Origin: Pseudorhizobium pelagicum
GTDB lineage: Bacteria; Pseudomonadota; Alphaproteobacteria; Rhizobiales; Rhizobiaceae
Length of the DNA: 64,000 bases
Reading direction: 5' to 3'
NCBI GenBank assembly: GCA_000722615.1
Contig: JOKI01000005.1
Location: 1 to 64,000 of the forward strand
The notes under the pieces are model-generated. The model was not told where the DNA came from. It saw only the letters and a program-made list of their open reading frames with translations, and searched no databases. The position numbers and the translations under genes were made by a program. Every line of letters starts with the position of its first letter. Position 1 is the first letter of the stretch. Positions 40,895 to 49,907 of this stretch are shown piece by piece.

Positions 40895-41229
40895 CAGCGA
40901 CGAGCCAGCATCGCGATCAGGAAGCCGACGCCGGCAGCCATGGCAACCGACTGCAGCGGGTTCGTCCGGATCTTGCGCTCCAGATCCTTCTCCATCGACA
41001 ACGCATGTTCGCGGGCGGCCTCGACCATCTGCATGGACGCGTCGGTTGCGTCGTTCGTGGCCTTGCGGACGCGAAGACGGTAGTCGTCAGCCTTCTCCGA
41101 ACCGACAGCGGCAACGCTGCGGGCCAGGGCCGCGATGTCTTCACGCAACTGCTGGATCTGGATCTCGACGTCCTTCGTCGAGGAAGCTGCCGCGCGGGCG
41201 GGTTCGTTTGGGGCGTTTACCGGTGCCAT
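40894..41229 (-). CDS. DUF883/ElaB-YqjD-like membrane-anchored protein
   Basis: 111 residues. A helical, charged N-terminal two-thirds ('STKDVEIQIQQLREDIAALA') ends in a short C-terminal membrane anchor ('NPLQSVAMAAGVGFLIAMLA') with a final Arg-Arg. This is the DUF883 pattern of YqjD/ElaB, tail-anchored ribosome-associated proteins induced in stationary phase in E. coli. AGGAG lies just upstream of the ATG. It forms a two-gene operon with the holin-like gene. Confidence 0.85.
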   Translation of the reverse strand: MAPVNAPNEPARAAASSTKDVEIQIQQLREDIAALARSVAAVGSEKADDYRLRVRKATNDATDASMQMVEAAREHALSMEKDLERKIRTNPLQSVAMAAGVGFLIAMLARR

Positions 41230-41282
41230 ATCGTTCTCCTGTTTTGGTCGCGATCAGAGTATTGATCGGATCTGGGCAAATC

Positions 41283-41296
41283 TTGAGCTAGGTCAA
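41283..41296. promoter_or_regulatory. Crp/Fnr-type site TTGAG-N4-GTCAA upstream of the DUF883 operon
   Basis: TTGAGCTAGGTCAA keeps the TTGA-N6-TCAA half-sites of FNR/FixK boxes. Its centre is about 60 bp before the DUF883 ATG, fitting an activator at -41.5 with a short leader. The remainder of 41230-41484 contains no supported gene. Confidence 0.5.
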
Positions 41297-41484
41297 AGGA
41301 AGTTGAACCACGAGAGCAGGGCAATCACGGGGATAGGGTACCGACGAGCCGAGGCAGGATATCATGCATGATGCAATCTCCGTTTTCGACATGGCAATGG
41401 CCGCAGCCTGCCCGCTGCAAGCAGTTAACACTTCCGCCGCGATTTTGTTCCAAGGCTCCGACCCCAGTTCGGTTCATCTTGATC

Positions 41485-42879
41485 TCACTCGTTTGCAAGC
41501 TCCGGCCATGCCGTCACTCCGCCACTCCACTCCTCGAAGGCATGTGCGAGCTTCAGGACCAGAAGGTCGCCAAAGCGTGGTCCGACGATCTGCAGCCCGA
41601 TGGGCATGCCGGAGGTGGAAAAGCCGCAATTGATCGATGCAGCCGGCTGTTCCGACATGTTCCAGGGCACCGTGAAGGCGATGTGTTCGAAGGGTTGCGA
41701 GGGATCATTCGTCGGCGACGCCCAGTCCGCCGGATAGGAGACGATCGGATTGGTCGGCGACAGGACTGCATCAACCTGCGAAAACAGTTTGCTGCAGGCT
41801 CGGCGCATCTCGATCGTTCGGTCGAACCCTCGCACCGCCTCGACGCCGGACACGCTGCTGCCACCCTCCGCCCATTGGAAGATGTAGGGAAGGATCATCG
41901 CCTTGCGCGCGTCGGGCAGCTTTTCAATCTGGCCCCAGAAGCGCGCCCGCCAGAACACGTCCAGCCCGTCGAGCATTTCCCGTGTCAGCACCGGCGCAAC
42001 CGGCACCACCACGGCCCCGGCGTCCTCGAAGCGTCTGGCAGCAGACAGAACCGCCTGTTGAACATCCGCATCCACGGAAAGCCCGGTTCCGGCATCCATC
42101 ATCAGGCCGATCTTCATGCCCTTCACGTCGAGATCGAAGTCCAGCCAGTCGTAATCATTCGGCTCCAGCGCCGTTCCGTCGCGCCAGTCCGGACGCGAGA
42201 GAGTCGGCATGGACAGGGCCGCATCTTCGACGGTGCGCGTCATCGGGCCTGCACAGCGGCCCAGATAGTAGGGATCGACGGGGATGCGCCCATGGCTCGG
42301 CTTGAAGCCGAAGATGCCGGTCCAGCCGGCCGGGAGGCGAACCGAGCCGCCGATGTCCGTGCCGATGTGAAGCGGCCCGAAACAGGCCGCGGCAGCAGCC
42401 GACGCACCGGCGCTGGAACCGCCGGGATTCTGGCTGAGGTCCCAGGGATTGCGGGTCAGGGGATGGAAGCTCGACAGGCCGGAGGACAGCATGCCGTAGT
42501 CCGGACAGGTGGTCTTGGCAAAGATGATCGCCCCGTCTTCCCGCAGCCGGGCGGCGGCCGGTGCGTCCTCCGCGGCAGGCACCAGATCCACGGCTCTTGT
42601 CCCCATCGGTACCGGATCGCCCCTTGTGGCGATCAGTTCCTTGACGGTCACCGGGATCCCGTCGAGCGGCCCCAGTGGCTCGCCCCACGCCCAGCGCCGC
42701 GTCGACGCCTCCGCCTGCGACCGCGCGCCCTCCGGGTCATAGAGGTAGAGCGCCTGCACCTTGGGCTCGACAGACGCAATACGGGCCTCCACCGCCTGCC
42801 AGTATTCCGCGGGTGAGAGGCTTTTCTCCCGGTAGAGACCGAGAATTTCGCGGATGGTCAGCTTCAGGAGATCATTCAT
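41485..42879 (-). CDS. Amidase (amidase-signature family)
   Basis: 464 residues with the Ser-cisSer-Lys triad: K80 ('GIPVTVKELI'), S155 in 'NPGGSSAGASAAAAA' and S179 in 'GTDIGGSVRLPAG'. 'FGFKPSHGRIP' follows as usual. Hydrolyses an amide bond in the cytoplasm. It is the last gene of the long importer operon, 22 bp after the second DppC-like permease, so it probably acts on what that channel brings in. Substrate unknown; it lacks a GatB/GatC neighbour, so a tRNA amidotransferase role is unlikely. Confidence 0.92.
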   Translation of the reverse strand: MNDLLKLTIREILGLYREKSLSPAEYWQAVEARIASVEPKVQALYLYDPEGARSQAEASTRRWAWGEPLGPLDGIPVTVKELIATRGDPVPMGTRAVDLVPAAEDAPAAARLREDGAIIFAKTTCPDYGMLSSGLSSFHPLTRNPWDLSQNPGGSSAGASAAAAACFGPLHIGTDIGGSVRLPAGWTGIFGFKPSHGRIPVDPYYLGRCAGPMTRTVEDAALSMPTLSRPDWRDGTALEPNDYDWLDFDLDVKGMKIGLMMDAGTGLSVDADVQQAVLSAARRFEDAGAVVVPVAPVLTREMLDGLDVFWRARFWGQIEKLPDARKAMILPYIFQWAEGGSSVSGVEAVRGFDRTIEMRRACSKLFSQVDAVLSPTNPIVSYPADWASPTNDPSQPFEHIAFTVPWNMSEQPAASINCGFSTSGMPIGLQIVGPRFGDLLVLKLAHAFEEWSGGVTAWPELANE

Positions 42880-42901
42880 GGCAAAGGTCTTTTTCAAAAA
42901 A

Positions 42902-43723
42902 TCAGGTGTTGTTTCTAGGGTCGAGCATATCGCGAAGGCCGTCGCCCAGCATGTTGAGGCCCAGCACCGCAAGGGCGATCGCCAGCCCCGGCAGGATCGC
43001 CAGCCAGGGCGCCTGGCCGAAGAACGTCTGGCTGTCCGCGAGCATCCGGCCCCAGCTTGGCGCGGGCGGCGACAGCCCCAGGCCCAGGAAGGACAGGCCC
43101 GCCTCGGTCAGGATGGCAAGGCCGAGCTGGATCGCCACCTGAACGATGATCTGGTTGGCGATGTTGGGGAGGATGTGAAAGAGCGTGATCTTGCTCTTCG
43201 ATCGGCCGATGCCGACCGCCGCCGTCACATAGTCGCGCGCCCAGATCTGCCGCGCGGCGGCGAGCGTCAGGCGGGCGAATACCGGCACCATGAACACGCC
43301 GATGGCGATCACCACCGTGAAGCGGCCGGCGCCGATGAAGGCGCCGAGCACCATCGCCGAAAGGATCGGCGGGACGGCAAAGACGATGTCGCAGAGCCGC
43401 ATGACGCAGAGTTCGAACAGGCCGCGCCACATGGCGGCGGTGGTGCCGACGACCGTGCCGGCGAAAGCCCCGATCGCGACGGCCGCGAAAGAGATCGACA
43501 GGGAATTCCAGGCGCCTACCATCAGCATCGACGCGATGTCGCGGCCGAACTGATCCGTGCCGAGGAGGCCTGCGTCGAGCGGCGGCTTCAGTCGCTGCAC
43601 GATGTTCATCTGCGACGGCGGCAACGGCGTCCATATCAGGGACATCAGGGCCACCGCGAGCAGCGCCAGCGTGATCACGGCGCCGATCAGCAACACCGGG
43701 CGGCGGAAGATCCTTGCGTTCAC
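42902..43723 (-). CDS. Peptide ABC transporter permease DppC-type (second set)
   Basis: 273 residues, with 'LLGTDQFGRDIASMLMVGA' (GTDxxGRD motif), EAA loop 'YVTAAVGIGRSKSKITLFH' and the end 'MLGDGLRDMLDPRN'. The start is GTG at 43723, whose bases overlap the upstream permease stop (GTGA). Translationally coupled to the DppB partner. Confidence 0.92.
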   Translation of the reverse strand: MNARIFRRPVLLIGAVITLALLAVALMSLIWTPLPPSQMNIVQRLKPPLDAGLLGTDQFGRDIASMLMVGAWNSLSISFAAVAIGAFAGTVVGTTAAMWRGLFELCVMRLCDIVFAVPPILSAMVLGAFIGAGRFTVVIAIGVFMVPVFARLTLAAARQIWARDYVTAAVGIGRSKSKITLFHILPNIANQIIVQVAIQLGLAILTEAGLSFLGLGLSPPAPSWGRMLADSQTFFGQAPWLAILPGLAIALAVLGLNMLGDGLRDMLDPRNNT

Positions 43724-44667
43724 GCGGGAACCCTCAGTCTCGGATCGAGGACGAGATAGGCAAGGTCGACGACAAAGTTCATCACGATCACCAGGGCCGA
43801 AAAGAACAGCACGACGTCCTGCATGACGATGATGTCGCGCTGCGCGAGCGACTGGTAGGCAAGCCGACCCAGCCCCGGCAGGTTGAAGACGTTCTCGACA
43901 AGCACCGCCCCGGCGATCAGGAAGGTGAACTGCAGCCCGATCATGGTGACGACCGGGATCAGTGCATTGGGCAGCGCGTGCCGCCACACCGCACCGCGCT
44001 CGCCCAAGCCCTTTGCCCGCGCGGTGCGGACAAAATCCTCGTTCATCACCTCCAGCACCGCGGCCCGCGAGACGCGCGTGAGGACGCCGGCCTGCGGCAA
44101 CGCCAGCGCCACCGCCGGCAGGAGCAGGGCCTGAAACCCAGCGAGGAGGCCCGCGTCCCAGCCCGGAAATCCGCCGGCGGGCATCCAGCCGAGCGTCGTC
44201 GAAAACAGGATGATCAGGAGGAGCCCGACCCAGAACGCCGGCACCGCGATACTGACATAGGAGATGGCACCGGCGAGCAGGTCGAACGGCCCGTTGTGCC
44301 TGTATGCCGCCTGTACGCCGAGCGGCACCGCGATGGCGATGGACAGCGTCACGGCCATGAGCGCCAGCGGCAGCGTCACCCAGAGCCGCTCCGCCATCAG
44401 TCCCGCGACCGGTACGCCATAGGTGTAGGACTGGCCGAGGTCGCCCTGGAATACCCCCGCCAGCCAGGCGAGGTAGCGGACCGGAAGCGGCTGGTCGAGG
44501 CCCATCTGCGTCCGCAGGGCGGCGAGCGTCTCAGGCGTTGCGGACGTGCCCAGCATGATTGCCGCCGGATCGCCCGGCAGGAGATCCATGACCGTGAAGA
44601 TCAGCAGCGAAACCACCAACAGCGTGACGAACAGGCTTGCGACCTGGCGGGTGAGGATGGCGATCAA
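43720..44667 (-). CDS. Peptide ABC transporter permease DppB-type (second set)
   Basis: 315 residues. 'QVASLFVTLLVVSLLIFTVM' start, 'DLLPGDPAAIMLGTSATPET' after TM1, EAA loop 'FVRTARAKGLGERGAVWRHA' and 'LPNALIPVVTMIGL'. It is 13 bp after the second binding-protein gene. No ATPase gene accompanies this pair; the DppD/DppF genes lie further up in the same operon. Confidence 0.93.
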   Translation of the reverse strand: MIAILTRQVASLFVTLLVVSLLIFTVMDLLPGDPAAIMLGTSATPETLAALRTQMGLDQPLPVRYLAWLAGVFQGDLGQSYTYGVPVAGLMAERLWVTLPLALMAVTLSIAIAVPLGVQAAYRHNGPFDLLAGAISYVSIAVPAFWVGLLLIILFSTTLGWMPAGGFPGWDAGLLAGFQALLLPAVALALPQAGVLTRVSRAAVLEVMNEDFVRTARAKGLGERGAVWRHALPNALIPVVTMIGLQFTFLIAGAVLVENVFNLPGLGRLAYQSLAQRDIIVMQDVVLFFSALVIVMNFVVDLAYLVLDPRLRVPA

Positions 44668-44680
44668 GACGATGCGGCCC

Positions 44681-46204
44681 CTACTCTTCCCAATGCACCT
44701 CGCTCAGCACATTGGACGGGATCGGCTCGTTTTCCCAGAGACCGTTCAGCTTCTTGTTCCAGACGCCGAGCTTCGGCATGACGAACAGGAAGAGCGCCGG
44801 AACGTCTTCGGCCAGAATTTTCTGCGCCTCGCCGTAGAGCGCTTCCTGCTCGGCAGGATCGGAGGTCGCCTCGATCCGCTGCAGGACATTGTTGAAGGCC
44901 GGGTTCTTGTAGTTGAAGTAGTAGGGATCGCGCGCATAGATGTCGATGTCCATGGGCTCGGCATGGGCGACAATCGTCATGTCGTAGTCGGACGCCTTGA
45001 GCACGTCCGCGACCCATTTCGCCGGAAATTCGGTCGTCTCGATCTCCATCGTGACGCCGACCTGCGCAAACAGCGCCTGCAGGATCTGCGAGGTGCGCTG
45101 CGCATAGGCCATCTGCGGCGCCTTGATGGTAAAGGAGAAGCCGTCAGGGTAGCCAGCTTCCGCCAAAAGCGCCTTGGCCTTCTCGGGATCATAGGGATAG
45201 ACGCCGGTCATGTCCTGGTAGCCGCGGTCGTTCGGGGTATAGTGGCTGCCGATCGGCGTCCCAAAGCCCGACCATGCACCGTCGACGATCATCGACCGGT
45301 CGACGGCCATCATCAGCGCCTGCCGGACCCGCTTGTCGGAAAATGGCGTCCGGGCATTGTTCATGCCGGCAACCACCTTCAGCTCCGTATTGCCGATGAC
45401 GGTTTCTAGGGTCTCGTGATTTTCGAAGGAGGACATGAGTTCCGGCGCGCCGAATTCGGGGAAGGCATCGACATCGCCGGCCTGCAGCGCCGCCGCCTGC
45501 GCCTGCGGATCATTGATGAAGCGGAAGGTTGCCGCCTCCAGCATGGCCGCCCCTTCCTCGTTCCAGTAGTCCGGATTTCTTTCCAGCTGCACACTGGCGC
45601 CCTTCGCCCAGTTGACGAATTTGAACGGTCCGGTGCCGACCGGCGTTGTCTTGTTGTCGTCCGCCGATTGAGGTTCGACCATCACCGACGAAGGCCACCC
45701 TAGCCAGTAGAGCAGGCTGCCGGCCGGCTGCCTAAGCTTCAGCACCAGCGTCGACGGATCCGGTGTCTCCACGGCCTCGATCGATGCGAAGTAACGCTTC
45801 TGCGGATTGACGGAATCGCTGCCGCGGGCCCGGTCGATTGCAAACTTGGCGACCGCGCTGTCGAAGGCGACACCATTGTGGAAGGTGACGTCCGGGCGGA
45901 GCTTGAAGGTATAGGTCTTGCCGTCCTCGGAGATCTCCCAGCTCTCGGCGAGCTGTGGCTGAACCTCGCCGTTCCGGTCGATTGTGGTCAGCCCCTCGAA
46001 GATGTTCTGCCAGGTCACCTGGCCGATCGCGACCGGGGCCGCAGCCGTCGGATCCAGCCCGGCCGGCTCGATGGCCATGCCGATGCTGACGTCGGTCTTC
46101 GGCGCGGCCACGGCATGGACCGCTGACAAACCCGCACCCAGGGCGACCACCGCACCGATCAGAGCATGCCGCGACGCCGCCCACAAGACACCCTTTTTCC
46201 GCAT
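44681..46204 (-). CDS. Peptide ABC transporter substrate-binding protein (second set)
   Basis: 507 residues of SBP family 5 with a long signal peptide (cleavage after about residue 34, 'AVHAVAA'). 'GLTTIDRNGEVQPQLAESWE', 'RPDVTFHNGVAFDSAVAKFA' and 'VRQALMMAVDRSMIVDG' are typical. It follows the DppF-type ATPase gene by about 100 bp and precedes its own permeases. Confidence 0.93.
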   Translation of the reverse strand: MRKKGVLWAASRHALIGAVVALGAGLSAVHAVAAPKTDVSIGMAIEPAGLDPTAAAPVAIGQVTWQNIFEGLTTIDRNGEVQPQLAESWEISEDGKTYTFKLRPDVTFHNGVAFDSAVAKFAIDRARGSDSVNPQKRYFASIEAVETPDPSTLVLKLRQPAGSLLYWLGWPSSVMVEPQSADDNKTTPVGTGPFKFVNWAKGASVQLERNPDYWNEEGAAMLEAATFRFINDPQAQAAALQAGDVDAFPEFGAPELMSSFENHETLETVIGNTELKVVAGMNNARTPFSDKRVRQALMMAVDRSMIVDGAWSGFGTPIGSHYTPNDRGYQDMTGVYPYDPEKAKALLAEAGYPDGFSFTIKAPQMAYAQRTSQILQALFAQVGVTMEIETTEFPAKWVADVLKASDYDMTIVAHAEPMDIDIYARDPYYFNYKNPAFNNVLQRIEATSDPAEQEALYGEAQKILAEDVPALFLFVMPKLGVWNKKLNGLWENEPIPSNVLSEVHWEE

Positions 46205-46305
46205 AGCCGATGTTCCCCTTGTTATGTGCGTGACCGGATGATGACGTGTCAGTTTACGGCGATATTGCAGATGCACAATGGAAATCTATCGCATCGCACG
46301 CAGCG

Positions 46306-47055
46306 CTAGTCGCGGCGAAAACCTTCGCTGGCGACCAGCAGCTGGCGCGTGTATTCGGCGGAAAACTCACGTTTCACCAGCGCCTCGACGGGCACCGTCT
46401 CGACCACCTCGCCTGTCTTCATCACCGCCAGCCGCTCGCACATGTGGCTGATGACGCCGAGATCGTGGCTGACCATGACGAAGGTCAGATCCCGGTCGCG
46501 CCGGGCCTGCTCCAGAAGGTTGAGGATCTCGGCCTGGATCGAGGCATCGAGTGCCGAGGTCGGCTCGTCCAGCAGCATGATCGTCGGCTCGACGATCAGC
46601 GCACGGGCAATCGCCACCCGCTGCCGTTGGCCGCCCGAAAGCTGGTGCGAATAGCGGAACCGGAAGCCTGAACCGAGCCCGACCTCGTCGAGAGCCCTCG
46701 CGATGCGGGCATCGACGTTGTCGAAGCCATGGATGATCAGCGGCTCCAGCAGCAGCCGGTCCACCGTCTGCCGCGGGTGCAGCGAACCGTAAGGATCCTG
46801 GAAGACCATCTGGACCGTCCGGTAGAATTCCTTGTCGCGCTGGCGCCCGCCGTAGGACCGGCCGTTGACGGTGAGGCTGCCCTCCTGGAAGCCGGCAAGC
46901 CCGGTGATAGCGCGCAGCAGCGTCGATTTCCCGGAGCCGGATTCCCCGACGATGCCAAAGGATTCGCCTTGGGCCACGTCGAGGCTGACGTGGTTCAGCG
47001 CCGCAAAGTCCTCGTAGAGCACGAGCATGTTGTCGATCGAGAGAGCCGTCGTCAC
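46306..47055 (-). CDS. Peptide ABC transporter ATPase DppF-type
   Basis: 249 residues. Walker A 'VGESGSGKSTLL', signature '[15 protein letters not shown]', Walker B '[12 protein letters not shown]', H-loop 'MVSHDLGVISHMCERL'. Start is GTG at 47055, overlapping the stop of the DppD-type gene (GTGA); an ATG at 47028 is an alternative. It pairs with the DppD subunit and, since it is the only F-type ATPase of the operon, may serve both permease pairs. Confidence 0.93.
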   Translation of the reverse strand: MTTALSIDNMLVLYEDFAALNHVSLDVAQGESFGIVGESGSGKSTLLRAITGLAGFQEGSLTVNGRSYGGRQRDKEFYRTVQMVFQDPYGSLHPRQTVDRLLLEPLIIHGFDNVDARIARALDEVGLGSGFRFRYSHQLSGGQRQRVAIARALIVEPTIMLLDEPTSALDASIQAEILNLLEQARRDRDLTFVMVSHDLGVISHMCERLAVMKTGEVVETVPVEALVKREFSAEYTRQLLVASEGFRRD

Positions 47056-47897
47056 AGCGTCCACTCCGGCTTGCGTTCGAGGACCGGCAGAGGATGGCGG
47101 TTGCCGCCGATCTGCGGCAGACAGTTCAGGAGCCCCTGCGTATAGGGATGCTGCGCGTCGTGCAGGTTGGCGGCGGAAAGCTCCTCCACCACCTTGCCCG
47201 CATACATCACCAGCACCCGGTCGCAGAAGGTCGAGACGAGGCGCAGATCGTGGGAGATGAAGATCAGCCCCATGCCGCGCTCCGAGACCAGCTTGTCGAG
47301 GATGTCGAGCACCTCCAGCTGCACGGTGACGTCGAGCGCCGATGTCGGCTCGTCGGCGATCAGGAGGTCGGGTCCGCAAACCAGCATCATGGCGATCATC
47401 GCGCGCTGGCCCATGCCGCCGGAGACCTCGTGCGGATAGAGATCGAAGACCCGTTCCGGATCGCTGATCTGGACGGCCTCCAGCATGGCGAGAACCCGCG
47501 TTCGCGCTTCGCTTCTGCCGATGGATTCATGGGTCTTCAGCGTCTCGACGATCTGGCGCCCGATCGTCATCACCGGGTTCAGCGAATATTTCGGGTCCTG
47601 CAGGATCATCGCCAGGCGCTTGCCGCGCAGCATGCGCCTGTCCTTCGCCGGCATGGTCAGGAGATCGCGGTCGCCGAAGCGGAGCGTCCTGGCCGTCACC
47701 TGCGCCTGCGAGGGCGTCAGCCCCATGATGGCGCGGCCGGTCTGCGACTTGCCGGAACCGGATTCGCCGACGATGCCGAGCCGCTCGCGGCCGAGCGTGA
47801 AGGAAACGCCGCGCACGGCCTCCACCATGCCGGTTCGGGTCGGGAAGCGGACGCGCAGGTCGTCGACCGTCAGCAGCGTCTTGTCGGGAGCCGTCAT
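47052..47897 (-). CDS. Peptide ABC transporter ATPase DppD-type
   Basis: 281 residues. Walker A 'VGESGSGKSQTGRAIMG', signature 'VSGGMGQRAMIAMML', Walker B '[13 protein letters not shown]', plus the oligopeptide-ATPase C-terminal part 'HPYTQGLLNCLPQIGGNRHP'. The signature reads GGMGQR where GGMRQR is usual. ATGA overlap with the upstream permease. Confidence 0.94.
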   Translation of the reverse strand: MTAPDKTLLTVDDLRVRFPTRTGMVEAVRGVSFTLGRERLGIVGESGSGKSQTGRAIMGLTPSQAQVTARTLRFGDRDLLTMPAKDRRMLRGKRLAMILQDPKYSLNPVMTIGRQIVETLKTHESIGRSEARTRVLAMLEAVQISDPERVFDLYPHEVSGGMGQRAMIAMMLVCGPDLLIADEPTSALDVTVQLEVLDILDKLVSERGMGLIFISHDLRLVSTFCDRVLVMYAGKVVEELSAANLHDAQHPYTQGLLNCLPQIGGNRHPLPVLERKPEWTL

Positions 47898-48826
47898 TGC
47901 CCGGCCTCCTTCGGATCGAGCGCATCGCGCAGGCCGTCGCCGAGCAGGTTGAAGCCGAGGCTGACGATCAGGATGGCAAACCCCGGCATGGCCGCGACCC
48001 ACCACTGGTCGAGAATGAAGCGGCGGCCCGAGGCGATCATCGCGCCCCATTCCGGCAGCGGCGGCTGGGCGCCGAGGCCGAGGAAACCGAGACCGGCGGC
48101 CGTCAGGATGATGCCCGCCATGTCGAGCGTCACGCGCACGATCAGCGACGACAGGCAGAGCGGCATGACGTGCCTGAGCACGATGCGAAACGGCGAGGCG
48201 CCCATCAGCTGCACCGCGGAGATGAACTCCGAATTTCGGAAGGTCATGGTCTCGGCCCGCGCGATGCGGGCATAGGGCGGCCATGAGGTGACGGCGATGG
48301 CGAGGATGGCGTTCTCGATACCCGGACCGAGCGCTGCCACCAGCGCCAGCGCCAGAACCAGCTTCGGAAAGGCGAGGAAGATGTCGGTGATGCGCATCAG
48401 CACGGCATCGACCCAGCCGCCGGCATAACCGGAGATGGTGCCGACGATCAGTCCGACGGGTGCGGCAATGATGGCGACGAGCACGACGACGAGAAGCGTC
48501 AGGCGCGAGCCGTGGATCAGCCGCGAGAGGATGTCGCGTCCCTGGTCGTCGGTCCCGAGGATATAGCCCTCCGCCCCGGGCGGCAGGAGGCGTGCATTGC
48601 GCAGGTCGCCCTGCAGCGGATTGTGCGGCGCCAGCACGTCGGCAAAGGCCGCCGTCAGGATCAGGGCAAGGATGATGACCAGGCCGAGCAGCGCCAGCCG
48701 ATTTTCGGAAAACCGGCGCCAGACGACATAGGCGCGGCCGAGGCTGGCCTGCCGGCGCGATGCCGGACGGTCCGACAGGAGCCAGTCCCGGCTGTAGGGC
48801 TTGGGAGCGGGTTCCGTGATGCTCAT
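47894..48826 (-). CDS. Peptide ABC transporter permease DppC-type (first set)
   Basis: 310 residues. 'GYILGTDDQGRDILSRLIHG' carries the GTDxxGRD motif; EAA loop 'EFISAVQLMGASPFRIVLRH'; the end 'LLGDGLRDALDPKE' is standard. Overlaps both neighbours by 4 nt. Confidence 0.94.
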   Translation of the reverse strand: MSITEPAPKPYSRDWLLSDRPASRRQASLGRAYVVWRRFSENRLALLGLVIILALILTAAFADVLAPHNPLQGDLRNARLLPPGAEGYILGTDDQGRDILSRLIHGSRLTLLVVVLVAIIAAPVGLIVGTISGYAGGWVDAVLMRITDIFLAFPKLVLALALVAALGPGIENAILAIAVTSWPPYARIARAETMTFRNSEFISAVQLMGASPFRIVLRHVMPLCLSSLIVRVTLDMAGIILTAAGLGFLGLGAQPPLPEWGAMIASGRRFILDQWWVAAMPGFAILIVSLGFNLLGDGLRDALDPKEAGQ

Positions 48827-49890
48827 CGGCTGCGCGTCCTTGGGTCGAGCGTCCGGTAGAGAAGATCGGACAGGAGATTGATGGCGACGAAGACCGCGCC
48901 GATGACCACCGTGCCGCCGAGCACCGCATTCATGTCGGCGTTCTGCAGCGAATTGGTGATGTAGAGCCCGAGCCCCGGCCACGAGAAGATGGTCTCGGTC
49001 AGCACCGAGCCCTCCAGAAGGCCGGCGTAGGAGAGCGCAATCACCGTCACCAGCGGCACGGCGGCATTGCGCAGCGCATGGAACCAGATGATGCGGGTCT
49101 CCGACAGGCCCTTGGCGCGCGCCGCAACGATATACTCTTGGGCAAGCTCGTTCAGCATGAAGGAGCGTGTCATGCGGCTGATGTAGGCGAGCGAGAAATA
49201 GCCGAGCAGCGATCCGGGCAGGATGATGTGCCGGAAGAGGTCCCAGACGACGGCCCATTCCCGCTGCAGGATGGCATCGACCAGGTAGAAGCCCGAGTTT
49301 GGCGTGAAGGTATATTCGTAAACGATGTCCATCCGGCCCGGATAGGCGACCCAGCCGAGCTTGGCGTAAAACAGCACCAGTGCCAGCAGCCCGAGCCAGA
49401 AGATCGGCACGGAATAGCCGACAAGCCCGATCACCCGCACCACCTGGTCGGCGATGCTGCCGCGCTTGACGGCGGCCAGGACGCCGAGCGGGATGCCGAG
49501 AACCGCCCCGATGATCGTGCCGATCGTGGCAAGTTCGATGGTCGCCGGAAAGACCCGCAGGATATCAGTCAGAACCGGATTGGTGGTCAGCACCGAGGTC
49601 CCGAAATCACCCGACAGTACCTGCTTCAGGTAGATCCAGAACTGCTGGTAGAGCGGCAGGTCGAGGCCGAGCTCGAGCCGGATGCGCTCGACCACATGCT
49701 GGGGCGCCCGGTCGCCGACGATGGCCAGCACCGGATCGATGGGGATGACCCGGCCGATGAAGAAGGTGACGGCGAGGAGACCGAAAAGGGTCGTCACCGC
49801 CATGACCAGAAAGCGCAGGAGCGCAGACGCAACGGGATGCACCCGCCGCTTGTTGCGGCGGGTGACTGCGGATGTATCCGTGAGAGCCAA
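48823..49890 (-). CDS. Peptide ABC transporter permease DppB-type (first set)
   Basis: 355 residues. 'LLRFLVMAVTTLFGLLAVTF', 'RVIPIDPVLAIVGDRAPQHV' and EAA loop 'YIVAARAKGLSETRIIWFHA'. The start codon at 49890 is TTG with GGGG about 9 nt upstream; the first in-frame ATG lies inside TM1, so the TTG (or a nearby alternative) is required. It is 17 bp after the binding-protein gene. Confidence 0.92.
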   Translation of the reverse strand: MALTDTSAVTRRNKRRVHPVASALLRFLVMAVTTLFGLLAVTFFIGRVIPIDPVLAIVGDRAPQHVVERIRLELGLDLPLYQQFWIYLKQVLSGDFGTSVLTTNPVLTDILRVFPATIELATIGTIIGAVLGIPLGVLAAVKRGSIADQVVRVIGLVGYSVPIFWLGLLALVLFYAKLGWVAYPGRMDIVYEYTFTPNSGFYLVDAILQREWAVVWDLFRHIILPGSLLGYFSLAYISRMTRSFMLNELAQEYIVAARAKGLSETRIIWFHALRNAAVPLVTVIALSYAGLLEGSVLTETIFSWPGLGLYITNSLQNADMNAVLGGTVVIGAVFVAINLLSDLLYRTLDPRTRSR

Positions 49891-49907
49891 GGACGTGTCC
49901 CCTCAGG

